From assembly GCA_030015575.1 (NCBI GenBank), contig CM057338.1, forward strand, positions 130,039,546 through 130,103,545: a stretch of DNA of 64,000 nt, in the 5' to 3' direction. The notes under the pieces were generated by a model, which saw only the letters and a list, made by a program, of their open reading frames with translations, had not been told where the DNA came from and ran no database searches. Positions 19,929 to 30,930 of the stretch are shown here, piece by piece (the stretch's first letter is position 1; the number at the start of each line of letters is the position of its first letter). The DNA comes from Agapanthus africanus. Taxonomy: Eukaryota > Streptophyta > Magnoliopsida > Asparagales > Amaryllidaceae. A program made the translations under genes and the position numbers.

Positions 19929-20484
19929 TGTAACGACTATGTTTTTAATATATAGAAATTTGTTTAAAATTAAAATACTAAATAGAGTATTTGCAACTCT
20001 GAGTATACTATAAGTATTTAATTTGTTTAAAAAGAGCAAGAGAGTACTTGTAGCTCATTATTAAAGACTTGCACTACTGTGACGTAGCCCCTGTGTTCAA
20101 ATCCCAGCAATATATTATTTTTAATGATTTTTCTTTTAAAATTTTTGGAAGCCTAAAAGTTTACACGTGCAATACACGTAAAAATGAAAAATCTCAGAAA
20201 CCAAACATGTGAAAATTATTATATGAACAGACCCCGATACGTGGCACCAATCCAAGCCCTATCCCCTCCAATCGACCGGCGAGAGATGCATTTGGGCCGG
20301 CGCCGCCGGGCCCACCTTGGGGAATGCTCCCAAATTTTTCCCCAACATCTCTTCGCCTCCCTCCCACTACTCCTCTTCTGTTTGTTTTTCCTGCAATTAA
20401 CCAGAGAATTAAAAATCACAATCAAACCAATATTTTAATGCATTTTAATTCTTGTTTTTAATTTTCTAAACCCTAATTCTATCC

Positions 20485-20492
20485 TATAAATA
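20485..20492 (+). promoter_or_regulatory. E5 LTR TATA box
   Basis: TATAAATA in CCTATAAATACCACC. Position in the LTR matches the E4 TATA in opposite orientation. Confidence 0.6.
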
Positions 20493-20723
20493 CCACCAAA
20501 TACATAGCCCTCTCTATTCTGAAATCCATTGTCAAAACTCTCAAATTTTTCCAAGTCAAATAAGTTGTACATGTGGAGTTAGCCAAGGTCAAGTCCCGGC
20601 GACGATTCGGGAAGATTCCAGCGATCCCACGACTCCACGAAACTCTCAAAACCTTCATCCACCTCTTTTCTCAACACTAATTCAGTAAGTCCGCTCTTCT
20701 ATCCTCTCTTCCTATTCTAAAAA

Positions 20724-20728
20724 GTCCT
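20724..20728. other. Target duplication of E2, left copy
   Basis: GTCCT directly precedes TGTTTCTCCC; GTCCT follows the 3' LTR at 38883-38887. A perfect 5 bp duplication. Confidence 0.95.
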
Positions 20729-21131
20729 TGTTTCTCCCAATCAGAGCAAAGCTCTGTTTTGAAATTCAAAATTCAAAAATTACAGCAACGCTTCAGATCC
20801 AGCGCTAACCGCGCTGCGCGCCACATGTCAAACATGGATGCGCTAGCGCCATGTGCGTTGCGCCCTAGGCAGCGCATCATGAGTGCGCTAGCGCTGGGCG
20901 CGCTGCGCGCCACGTTTCAAACACGGGTGCTCTAGCGCAGGGTGCGCTAGCGCAGGCTGCGCTGCGCTCTGAGCAGCGCACCACGTGTCAAACGTAGATG
21001 CGCTAGGGCAAAGTGCGCTGCGCTCTGAACAGCGCACCACGTGCAAAGCACGGGTGCACCAGCGCTGCAATTATAAAATTCCCCACCGTTAGATCAAAAG
21101 ATCTAATAATAATGATAAATCATTAATTAAT

Positions 21132-21225
21132 CAGAATTAAAATTCTGTTATGGAAAGATTTTCCAATCTTGTTAAAAACAAGAAGATTGCCTTCTGTAAA
21201 ACAGAAGCCCTAGGATCAAAGATCC
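21132..21225. repeat. Run of five perfect hyphenated palindromes in the E2 LTR
   Basis: CAGAATTAAAATTCTG (21132), TGGAAAGATTTTCCA (21151), CTTGTTAAAAACAAG (21168), CTTCTGTAAAACAGAAG (21191) and GGATCAAAGATCC (21213). All arms are perfect, four centres are 3 nt, and centre-to-centre distances are 17-24 bp. They sit just upstream of the LTR TATA box. The 3' LTR copy (36830-36925) keeps most of them. Confidence 0.9.
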
Positions 21226-21295
21226 AATGGTGGGAAACATCCCTAAATCAATCAAAGAAGGATCTCTTTAACTGATTTAACAAATCAACTTGCCC

Positions 21296-21303
21296 TATAT
21301 AAA
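21296..21303 (+). promoter_or_regulatory. E2 5' LTR TATA box
   Basis: TATATAAA in CCCTATATAAAGGCC; the 3' LTR has the same at 36997-37004. It defines U3 upstream and R/U5 downstream. Confidence 0.65.
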
Positions 21304-23144
21304 GGCCCCAAGACTTCAAGTCTGATATAGAAAAAAACCCTATAAACTTTGAGAAATTCAAAGAAAGAAGAGCAAGCTCTTGAAAGAAGATTATTTCTTC
21401 AAGGTAAAGATCATGAATGATGAACACAGAGATGAAATCATCTCTTAAAAAGAAGAATTATCTTCTTAAAAGATCATAGATCTATAAAGACCAAGGTCAT
21501 TCATAAAAAAGATCAAAAGATCTCATCACATAATAAAAAAAGAACATATTCTTCACACAGATCATTGATCTATAAAGGCAAGCCTTTCGAAAATAAGAAC
21601 CGTTGTTCTTGAATCTTGAGACAAAGTCTCTTTTAAAAAAACATAAATTTGTTCCCAGATCATAAAAATTGATTGAAATATACCTTGCGCTATTGAAATG
21701 CGCCTTGCGCTCTTGAAAAGCGCTTCTGCGCTCTCTAGACCGGCGCTCTACGCCAAAATGCGCCACTGTCAACCATGTATGCAACTTGCGCTTTGCGCTT
21801 CTGAAATAGCGCACTGCGCTCATAGGCTGGCGCTCAGCGCCAAGCATGCCACGTGTCACTCATGGGTGCGCCACTAAATTGATAGCACAATGCGCTCATA
21901 AATTAGCGCTCAGCACTCATAAACCGGCGCATAGCGCAAAACATGACACGTGTCCCTTACATGCGCGCCACGTGGCAAAAGCGCACTGCACTTTTGATCG
22001 GCGCAAAGTGCCTAGCGCACCATAGGTTGCGCTGACAGAACATAAATTGTTCTGATGAATGCTCTGCATTCAATACAAGACAATAAAAGTGTCAAGTACT
22101 AATGCTCAACATTATTAAAAGGGCCAAGCCCAAATAAAGGCTCAATAGCCAGAATAAACAAAATGTTTATTGGACTTAGCCCAATACTGGCCATAAGTCC
22201 TCAACCTATATTTAATTGAGCCCGTCTGCTCATGAATATTTAACAGATCTTAGTTCCAAATCGGACCATAGATCTTTCAACCAATTCACACCGGTTCGAG
22301 GGTACATCTCTTTACTCCTCTGATATCTGTCATTGTAATCCTTCAACGTCTTCAGAGAGGTGATGGGTCCCGACAACCACACATTTCACGAACTGTGGGG
22401 TCCTTAAACTCATGGACTATGAGGTCCTTAAACTTTATAGACTATGACGTCTTTAAACTACGGACTGTGGGGTCCTTAAACTCATAGACTACGATGTCCC
22501 TAACCTCGGACTGTGGGGTCCCTTTAAACCCATGGACTACGATGTCCTTAACCTTGACTGTGAGGTCGTTAAACTCACGGAATACGATGTCCTTAACCTG
22601 GATCACCATGTCCTTAAACTGGTAATCGACCGCAATGTCCCTAAACTAAACAATAGAGCCCAAATGCTCTTTTGTTGGATCTAAATGATCCCGTTAAGTT
22701 GATCTTAGTCTAAAATTAGACTAACGTATCCTTAACTAACGTTTAAGTTGATCTTTGTCTCAAATGAGGCTAACGTATCCTTAAACCCAACCCCCAAACC
22801 CAAATCTAAGAAGATACGGATTTGGACTAATCCACGCCCTACGGGCGACAACATAAATTAGTCTCCGTATATAATCCACGGGCAACCACAAACAAAACAA
22901 ATATGCACGACACGAAGTGACCATCTAGAGAAAGAGAAAGTGGTTACTGCGATGCAGTAGCGTAATTAACTACCGGGGCTTGCGCCTGCAGGGAAGAGCG
23001 TTCCCACAATCAAAAATACCCCTCGAATGAGGGGGAATCTAACGAAGTCTGCTATATCGGCCGCATCCGTTTAAACCTTCGATACACTGTGCCATAAACC
23101 AACTTGGCATCTTTGGAGAGGTGGACGGATAGCACCAATTAGCT

Positions 23145-23160
23145 TCAATGCCCCGATGTT
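23145..23160 (+). other. Deletion junction joining E2 5' LTR to gag
   Basis: The LTR text up to TGCCCCGA runs directly into gag text corresponding to about residue 60-65 from the E1 gag ATG. E1 has LTR tail, PBS and leader here. CCCCGATG-like text on both sides suggests a microhomology-mediated deletion. Confidence 0.8.
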
Positions 23161-25512
23161 GCCGCAAGAAGACCCAAAAAAGTCGGCCTTCGATTGACTT
23201 ACCACTACTGCAACCCCTCTCAACGGGTCATCCAGCTCCGGCGTCTCAGTCTTCGCCAGATTGAGCCAAAGTTCATGTGGGCCCATGATGAAGCCTGCAA
23301 TTCCAGAAAAGGTTATTCCGAAAAGGATAGCCATCCCTACTCCCGAAGTCGTCAAGACGGCTTCTTCTGCCAAAGGGTCGGTCTTCACAAGACTGACTGT
23401 TCCGGCTCCTGCTCCAGTCGAAGTCCTCAAAGCTACTTCCCCCGCCCAGAGGTCTATCTTAGACCGGTTAGACATTGCTGCTCGACGGACATCGGTCTTC
23501 AAGAGGCTGGTACCAGCGGCGCCTCACCAGAACATGGGGCATGACGAAGTCACCCCTCAAGCTAAAACAATCCCAGCAGCTCGACAGGCTCGACGTCGCC
23601 ACTGGCGCCGAATAAGGAAGGCTGGGGGCAACTCCCCCTCTGGGCTAACTCCACCAGCCCTAACGGTGGAAGTCAATGCTGATGTTCTAACCGGGAACAG
23701 CTTTGAATTGCTGAACAAGGTGCATAGGAACTCTCCTACCGCCGTACTGAAAAGATCTCCTCCACCCGTGGAGAATGCACCGAAGGCGAAGCCGGAACAG
23801 CCCCCTCAGCGGCTATCCTCCAAAATCTACAAAGTCTGGCGACAGGTCCAGGAGTCGGTGATTGATCAAGATTACCCTCGCCGACAGAAAAAGTTGAAGG
23901 TTCAACAGGAAGAGAACCGTCCTGTCAAGCCACAAAGGACGACAACTAGCTGGGTGCCCGCTGCAACGGCTCCCTCGACTGCAACTGCTCAAAAGAGAAG
24001 GAGGCCAGAGAAAGCCCCTATGACTACGGCAGACCACAAAGACGCTGAGCCCAAACGCCCCAAATCTGGGGGCATAATGGTGCATACTGTTTATATAGCT
24101 TCCGGAAAAGAGGAAAGCCGCGCTTCGACGGGTCACCGACTGCTCACCCGATCCGTGACAAAAGCCCAGGAGCAGCAACAGAAGCTTCAGGAAATGCTAA
24201 CACAATTGGCTGCACTCACCGGGCCAAAAGAAAGCCCTGAGGCGTCATCAGAGCAACGTCATGAACAAGAAACCGATGCTGACTTCCTCCGCAGAGTCCT
24301 CAAAAAGAAAAACAAAGAAGCGGCAGAACAAGCGGCTAATATAAAACGAATGGCGCTTCTCTTCCAAGACATGGTCGGGATGATGCTACAACCAGAACCT
24401 CCAGCTGAAGGCCCTCCTATCATCATTGAAGACGACAGAGGGGAGACATCGAACCCTCTTCCGGCTCTTTCAGCAGCCAAAGAGGAAACCATTTCCAAGG
24501 CCACTCTGGATGACTATATTGCTCAGCAAATACGAGCTCACCAAGCGAATGAAGCGGCCGTTCAAGTCGTTAAAACTGGGCGACCATATCCAGGCTGGTA
24601 TGACCAAATAAAGTATCCGCCGGGATATACGATCCCTAAATTTCATGTATACAAAGGGACGGGCAATCCCCACCAGCATGTCGCCCAGTTCAGGGCTCTT
24701 TGCGGAAACACCGGGGGTGATGATAAACTTTTGCTCCGTTAATTCATCGGCAGCTTGTCAGAAACGGCCTTCGAATGGTACTCTGAACTCCCGAATGACT
24801 CCGTCAAGACTTTTGCGGAAATGGAGCTATTATTCACCCAGCGATTCACGAGTGCTAGTGAACGCACCCCGATTACAGCATTGATTAACGCTAGGGTGAA
24901 ACCCGGTGAAACGTGGGTTCAATATGCAATACGATGGCGGAATTTGTGGTCGAAATGCGAACAGCGCATCGAAGAAGCGCCGGCGGTGGGCATGTTCGTG
25001 GGCACTCTGGACCCTCATGCAACTATTTCCCGATTCATGATGTTCTTCAAGCCGACCACGTTCCAAGACTTGATTGACAAGATGGCCCAAATGGACCAGA
25101 TGGGTCATAGACCGTCTCCTCCAAAGCCGGAACCGCGGAACGAGAAGGGGAAAGGAAAAGCGATTGTCATCGTCAATGCTCAACAGCAGCCCAGTGGTCT
25201 AAGACCAGTTGATCGCCAAAATAATAGAACTCGATCTCTCGAAGATAAAATAAGACGCCCTTACTCGTTCCCTCGAGACAAGACGAAGAGGTTATTCGAG
25301 CTTGCACTGCGCAACAGGCTCATCACTCTGCCGGAGCCAAGACGCCCAGCGCAACCAGGCGACATTAGTAATCCTAACTATTGCCCTTATCACCGAATGT
25401 TGGGCCATCTGATCGAGGATTGTTACATCTTCAAAAGCTAGATAGAAGATCAGTACCAGCAGGGCAAATTCGTATTATCTGAGAATTGGAAGGTGAACCC
25501 GCCTCAGCCGCA
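23154..25512 (+). pseudogene. gag: E2 gag
   Basis: Frame shared with the rest of pol. It has VFDRL-like motifs (VFARL, VFTRL, ILDRL, VFKRL), basic HWRRIRKAG (near 23600), a charged linker, the Retrotrans_gag core (FEWYSELPNDSVKTFAEMEL, 24767-24826), and a C-terminal module with PYSFPRDKTKRLFELA and C-x2-H-x6-H-x4-C (YCPYH ... EDC, near 25380-25430). Stops: TGA near 23190, TAA 24740, TAG 25439. Comparison with E1 suggests the second was CAA (Gln) and the third TGG (Trp). Gag packages element RNA; this copy lacks the first 60 or more codons. Confidence 0.92.
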
Positions 25513-28465
25513 CACTCTCAAGAAGACGGATACACCGGGGGCATCATGCTATTTCGTAGAAGAAGCTCCATGGGAGGTCGCTCTTTCAACCAAGACGAAA
25601 AGAATACTGAAGGATCTCCAAATATGCCCGGCGATCAGGTGGAAGAATCCATTGGAACCTGAGATCATCGAGGGGATGCTGAAACCGTGTCCAACTCCAA
25701 AGATCGGTGGTGATAGCCAAAGCACTCACGCCCAGCCGTCGAAATCTTCGAAGAAGAAGAAGAAATCCAAGAAGCCCGTGAAGCCTGGTGACAAGCGCAC
25801 GGACCTACAAAAGCAGACTGACGCGCTGGAAGAGTATAACCAGAAGGCGCGGACTCCAGTCACAGTCCAAGAGTTTCTCAGCCACGCCCTTGAGGACGGA
25901 GATGATGGAGAAGACTCGTCGGATGAATCTGAAGATTACGTGGCAAGGTTCCATGTGATCTCTCACTCGTCGATAGACGATGAAGAAGCTCCTTGCACCG
26001 AGAAACTGGGGGCAAATCCTAAACCGGAACTTCTAGAGCCGTCAGACGAAATGATTGATACATTCCTGAATGAAGATCTTCTGAAAAGTAAAGCTGATCG
26101 GGAGCATGAGATGACTATATTTGAAAAGGCCAAACACCGGCGACTGGACGAAAGGGTTGAAACACTCCCGCCAGATCAAAGTACATCCGTCGCAAATAAA
26201 AGCAGGTTCAAGACGAGAAAAAGGTTCGCTAAAGCCATATCAATGGGAATGAAGCTGCCACCTTTTGAAGGAAACATTCTTGGTGAAGCGGAAACACATC
26301 TTGGCTACTACTTATATCATCGAAAGATCGTGCACCCCACCGAAGAGTGCAAAGCTTTTAAAAGATGGTGGCAGGGGTATGTTGCTCACCGGCAACATTT
26401 CAAGCGGATGAAACGTAAAGCTCGTCGGGAGCAAAGAAATACGACCGAGGAGCACAAAAGAACTGCCGGCAATTGCCACATGGTTGACTGCGAAGGATCG
26501 CAAGTTCTCACCTTTGGGAGCGATTCTGATGAAGAAATAGCTCTTGGCCCTCTCTTCAAAGAGTCCATCTTGGAAAGGGAGGAAGAACCGAAGACCTGTG
26601 AAAATATTGAGCTGCGCAATCGTACGCTGCCCGAAAAGAATCTTGGGCTCTCGAACAGTGCGTCAAATAGAAAAGATAAGGGAAAAGAAAAGGTCCTTGA
26701 GGATATCATCCTTGATGACCAAGCTGTCAAAGAGCTGACAGCCAAAGACCCGCCAAAGAAAAACAAGGTGGACTACAACGTTCTGGCACACTTGAGGAAG
26801 ATACCCTCACAGCTCAGTATTCTCGACGCCCTTCTGCTATCAAAAGAAGCAAGAGATTCCTTAATCAAGGCACTGCAAGAGCTCGAGCAATTCCAAGCTT
26901 TCCTCGCCGAAGAAAAGATGAAGGACGAGTTGGAAGAAATACACACAGCCGATATCACCTTCAGCGATGAAGATCTCCTCCTTGGGACATGCGAGCACAA
27001 CTGCCCCCTATATGTCTCCGGATACTGTCATGACATCAAGATAGGTAAAATCTTGGTCGACAAAGGGTCCTCTGTCAATCTCCTTAACGTAAGGGTGTTA
27101 AAGGAAATATGCATGAGCATTCAATACTTCGCTCGTGATAAAATCACCATCTCCGGATTTGACTCCCAGTCATCACGGACGCTTGGGTCTGTAATATTGA
27201 CACTACACTTCGGGCTGCTTGTCACGGACATTAAGTTCCACGTCATTGACGCCAAGACATGCTACAATACTTTGCTCGGCCGGCCCTGGTTACACGAGTA
27301 CAACATCATCCCCTCTACACAACATCAGTGTATGAAATATTTTAAGGATGGTCTCGAGTATACTATGACGGGAGAGCTAAACCCATTCTCCGTGAACGAA
27401 GTCCGCAAGTACGAACATGCGAAATACTTCTTACCAGACTTTGAGGACACGGAAAGATGTCACAAACCAAAGAACAAAGCCATCACCACCATTCCGGTCT
27501 TCGGGAGTGATACCGAGGAGGAAGAAGAAATAGTTTATTCAGGTCCGCCCCAGTGCAACAAGCCGGGATTGTCCGCTCCTATGTTGATCTTCAGCAGCGA
27601 CTCGGAAGATGAGGTCAATGCCGTATTCTCTGCTCGGCCATCAATACAAACCTTCGCTGATGGAGATCAAAGTTTGAAAGTTGACATGGTTCCACCCAAG
27701 CATCATAAAGAACTAGACGCGCTTGATACCTACAGTGTGGAAGAACTGCAGACATTCTACGTCCCTCCCACGGGAAAAGGTGAAAAGGCAATCCTATTCT
27801 ACCGATCCGGGGAAACCAAAGTGGAGAAAGAAATCTGGCACGGCGCAGATTCTACACTTGACAGGCTCCAGCCCATCCGTTTGCCTAGAAATTATACAGA
27901 TGGACTAAAGAGACTCTTGAAACGCCAAGGTGTACCCCTTAAGCAAACTGCGCGACAAGTGCGGTTCTATAACAGGATCTGGAACATTCCCGAAATTCAA
28001 CGAAAGTTGGCCAACGGGAGAATGGAAACGACCGGGCTTGGGTATGTTCAATCTAAGAAACGGGAGCTACTCCGCAACTGCTACGTCATACATGACTTCG
28101 ATGAGGAAGGAGACGCTCTGTGGGAAGATGCTAACCCTGAACCAGAGCAAGCTCCCACCGTGAAAATGCCCAGTTCGTCGTTCGAAGAACAAATGGACAA
28201 GCTTATAAGGGAAGTAGGTCAAAAGGTTCGAGACGACCATAATCGCGAAATGGCTATCTACGAGAGAGCCAGGATGCAACGCTTCCTTCAACAGGCTGTA
28301 AAAAATGAAAATGCTCCTCCTTATCAACCCGTTGTACAAAAGGCCCGACGCAGAAGCAGAAATAAACCAAAGAACGGGAAAGGCGTTCGACGGCAACAAA
28401 GCGGGTCCAAGCAGCCACATGATCGGGAATCGAGCAACCAGGATTCGTCTCTTATAAAGAAAATG
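25513..28465 (+). pseudogene. pol: E2 protease region with a second, divergent zinc module
   Basis: A long charged linker (KKKKKSKKPVK, 25755) leads to a divergent CHHC-like module (YYLYHRKIVHPTEEC, near 26310) and an acidic FGSDSDEE patch. The aspartic protease core follows: GKILVDKGSSVNLL, near 27045-27085, where E3 has DNG, so the middle residue is changed to Lys here. Further acidic FGSDTEEEEE and FSSDSEDE patches and a G-patch-like TTGLGY follow. The protease would mature Gag-Pol. No stop falls in this segment. Whether D-K-G is active is unknown. Confidence 0.9.
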
Positions 28466-30411
28466 GGTCGAGCATACTCTTTTCCCTAAGACAAGACAAG
28501 GAAGATATTCGATCTTGTCATAAAACATCAAATGATTATCCTCTCGGAGTCCAAGCACCCCGAGCAAGCAGGCGAGGTCTCTCACCCGGACTATTGCTCC
28601 TATCACAGGGCAATAGGACATCCTCTCGAAGACTGCTTCACATTCAAAGACTGGGTAGAAGACCAGTATCAGCTCGGCAGGTTCGCTCTATCCAGCAGTT
28701 GGAGGGTAACCCCGCCGCAGAAGCATGAACCCAGATCCACGAGAGTAGAACCAGATCAACATCGGTCTTAGAAGCGATCTCGTACTTGTCATATGATAAC
28801 GCTGTCAGAAGAAGAGCCCAAGAATATGGATGAACTCCCCAGGTGCTTCGACAACGATGATGACGAGGTAATCTCAGAATTTCCACCGGCGCCAAAAGAG
28901 CTGGAGGATGGGATACATACTACTGCAGATAACCTCAAGAAAATTGATTTGGGGACGGCAAGTGACCCGCGGCCGACATTCGTCAGCGAGCTACTGTCTG
29001 AAGAAAGGGTGGCTACGCTAAAAGACGTGCTTATGCAGTATAGAGATTGCTTCACATGGAACTATTCCGAGATGCCAGGACTAGATCCGGAGATTGCTGT
29101 ACATAGATTAGAGATATCCCCAGACATCAAGCCGATCAAACAGGCACCGAGAAGAATGCGGCTTGAGCTTGAGATGAGCATCAACGCCGAGGTCAAGAAG
29201 TTAATTGACTCCGGCTTCATCCAAGAGGTTCAATATCCTGACTGGATCGCCAACATCGTCCCAGTGATGAAGAAGAATAGGACGGTACGCATATGTGTGG
29301 ACTTTCGGGATCTCAATAAATCCTGCCCGAAAGACGACTTTCCAGTACCGGTCACCGAGCTGATGATAGATAATACGTCCACTCATGAAGTTTTCTCCTT
29401 CATGGACGGCTCGTCAGGATACAATCAGATAAAGATGCATCCCGAGGACCAGAAGCACACCGCTTTTCGGACCCCTCTGGGCATATTCTGCTACAAGGTA
29501 ATGCCCTTCGGTCTAAAGAACGCCGGCGCCACCTATCAGAGGGCCATGACGAAAATTTTCGACGACCTCATACATGAAATCGTCGAATGCTATATTGACG
29601 ACCTTGTGGTTAAAAGCAAATCATATGAGGAACATTTAAGGCATCTGAAGACCGTATTTCAGGGCCTTCGGAAATACAACTTGAAGATGCACCCTCTCAA
29701 ATGCGCATTCGGAGTTTCCTCAGGTAAGTTCCTGGGATTCATCGTCCGACACCGAGGCATCGAGATAGATCCGTCGAAGATCAAGGCGATCATGGAAATG
29801 CCTCCGCCAAGGACTCTTAAGCAACTGCGATCTCTCCAAGGGAAGCTCGCGTATATCCGGCGATTTATAGCCAACCTCTCTGGCAAGTGCCGCCCCTACA
29901 GTCACTTGATGAAAAAGGGAATCCCGTTCGTCTGGGATCACAAATGCCAAAGCGCACTGGATGAAATCAAGCAGTACATGCAGAATCCGCCAGTGCTGGC
30001 TGCTCCGGTCAAGGGAAAGCCTTTCATTCTGTATACAACAGCCCTCGAAGGTTCTTTAGGCGCGCTGTGGGCATAAGAGAACGACTATGGGAAGGAGAAA
30101 GCCCTTTATTATCTGAGTCAAGTTCCCCTGGGGGCAGAAAGCAATTATTCTCCCATCGAAAAACACTGCCTGGCGTTGATCTTCGCAATAATGAAGCTCA
30201 GACACTATGTGTTGGCACATGAGGTCCATCTCATATCAAAGGTAGATCCCCTCAAATATTTGATGTCAAAGGCCATATTGACGGGGCGGATCGCTAAATG
30301 GGCCCTGCTCTTGATGGAGTTCTCGATAACTTATCGGCCTCTTAAGGCAGTGAAAGGCCAGGCCATCGCCGACTTCCTCGTTGAGCATCTGATACCTGCT
30401 GACTCTCCTTT
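28466..30411 (+). pseudogene. pol: E2 third zinc module, RT and Ty3 RNase H
   Basis: Repeats the gag C-terminal module (AYSFP ... YCSYHRAIGHPLEDC). RT follows with VRICVDFRDLNK, FMDGSSGYNQIKMHPEDQKH (near 29400) and the catalytic YIDDLVV (29591). Ty3 RNase H has FILYTTALEGSLGALW, where the first catalytic Asp is absent, as is usual in Tat elements, then ESNYSPIEKHCLALIFAI. Stops: TAA 28487, TAG 28769 (Trp in E3), TAA 30074 (Gln in E3). RT and RNase H would make the cDNA. Confidence 0.93.
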
Positions 30412-30930
30412 GAATTGCGAACTGCCAGACGAACATGGGTTTGATACGATCGATGGGGGTGGTACCCGGTGGGAACTTTATTTTGATGGGGCATCTTCCA
30501 TGAAGAAGCGCAAACAAAGCACCCCTATAATCAAATCTGGGGTAGGCTTCATCTTCGTGAATCCACAAGGAGGGATAACGCGCTTCGTCTTCTCCTTAAC
30601 AGAGCCGAGGACGAATAATGAAGCCAAATACGAAGCTTTGATAGCAGGTCTTGAGATCGCTATCAACATGGGAATTGAAAACCTCCTCATATACGGAGAC
30701 TCCCAGCTAGTCGTTAGTCAAGTAAACGGAGACTATCAAACGTGCAAACCGGAGTTGGTGAAGTACGGCGAGAGAGTACAACAATTGCTGACTCAAATTC
30801 CCTCCTACATTCTGGAAAGCATACCACGAGCGGAGAATAGCAAGGCGGATGCATTAGCCAAGCTCGCTAAAGAACTGGCCGACGAGAACCTCGATGACGT
30901 GAGGATCATTGTGCAAAGCCATCGGGTTCT
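30412..30930 (+). pseudogene. pol: E2 archaeal-type RNase H domain
   Basis: WELYFDGAS (first Asp at about 30485), TNNEAKYEALIAGLE (Glu), IYGDSQLVVSQV (Asp) and RAENSKADALAKLA (last Asp) give the complete acidic set of an archaeal/plant-type RNase H. This second RNase H marks the Tat lineage and is thought to replace the degenerate Ty3 RNase H. No stop is present in this domain. Confidence 0.93.

Larger units (their letters stand above)
19929..20728 (+). repeat. E5 solo LTR, left part (chromovirus)
   Basis: The LTR starts TGTAACGACT at 19929 and is interrupted at 20728 by E2. TATAAATA is at 20485-20492, followed by a likely transcribed leader (CCCTCTCTATTCTG). The right part is 38888-40910, ending GGGGTGTGACA. 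No internal region is present between the LTR ends except E2, so this is a solo LTR left by LTR-LTR recombination. Confidence 0.88.
20729..23155 (+). repeat. E2 5' LTR, 3' end deleted
   Basis: It matches the 3' LTR (36445-38882) from TGTTTCTCCC to about 23150 (AGCACCAATTAGC), after which the last 60 bp or so, the PBS and the gag start are gone. It contains five back-to-back perfect palindromes at 21132-21225, TATA 21296-21303, a GCGC-rich region 21690-22030, a 47 bp dyad near 22310-22365 and the GGAC/GTCC array 22385-22650. Confidence 0.93.

Noticed and set aside
20040-20115. Possible tRNA gene in solo LTR E5
   Set aside because: Only a B-box-like GTTCAAATCC and a poor A box are visible; no cloverleaf can be drawn.
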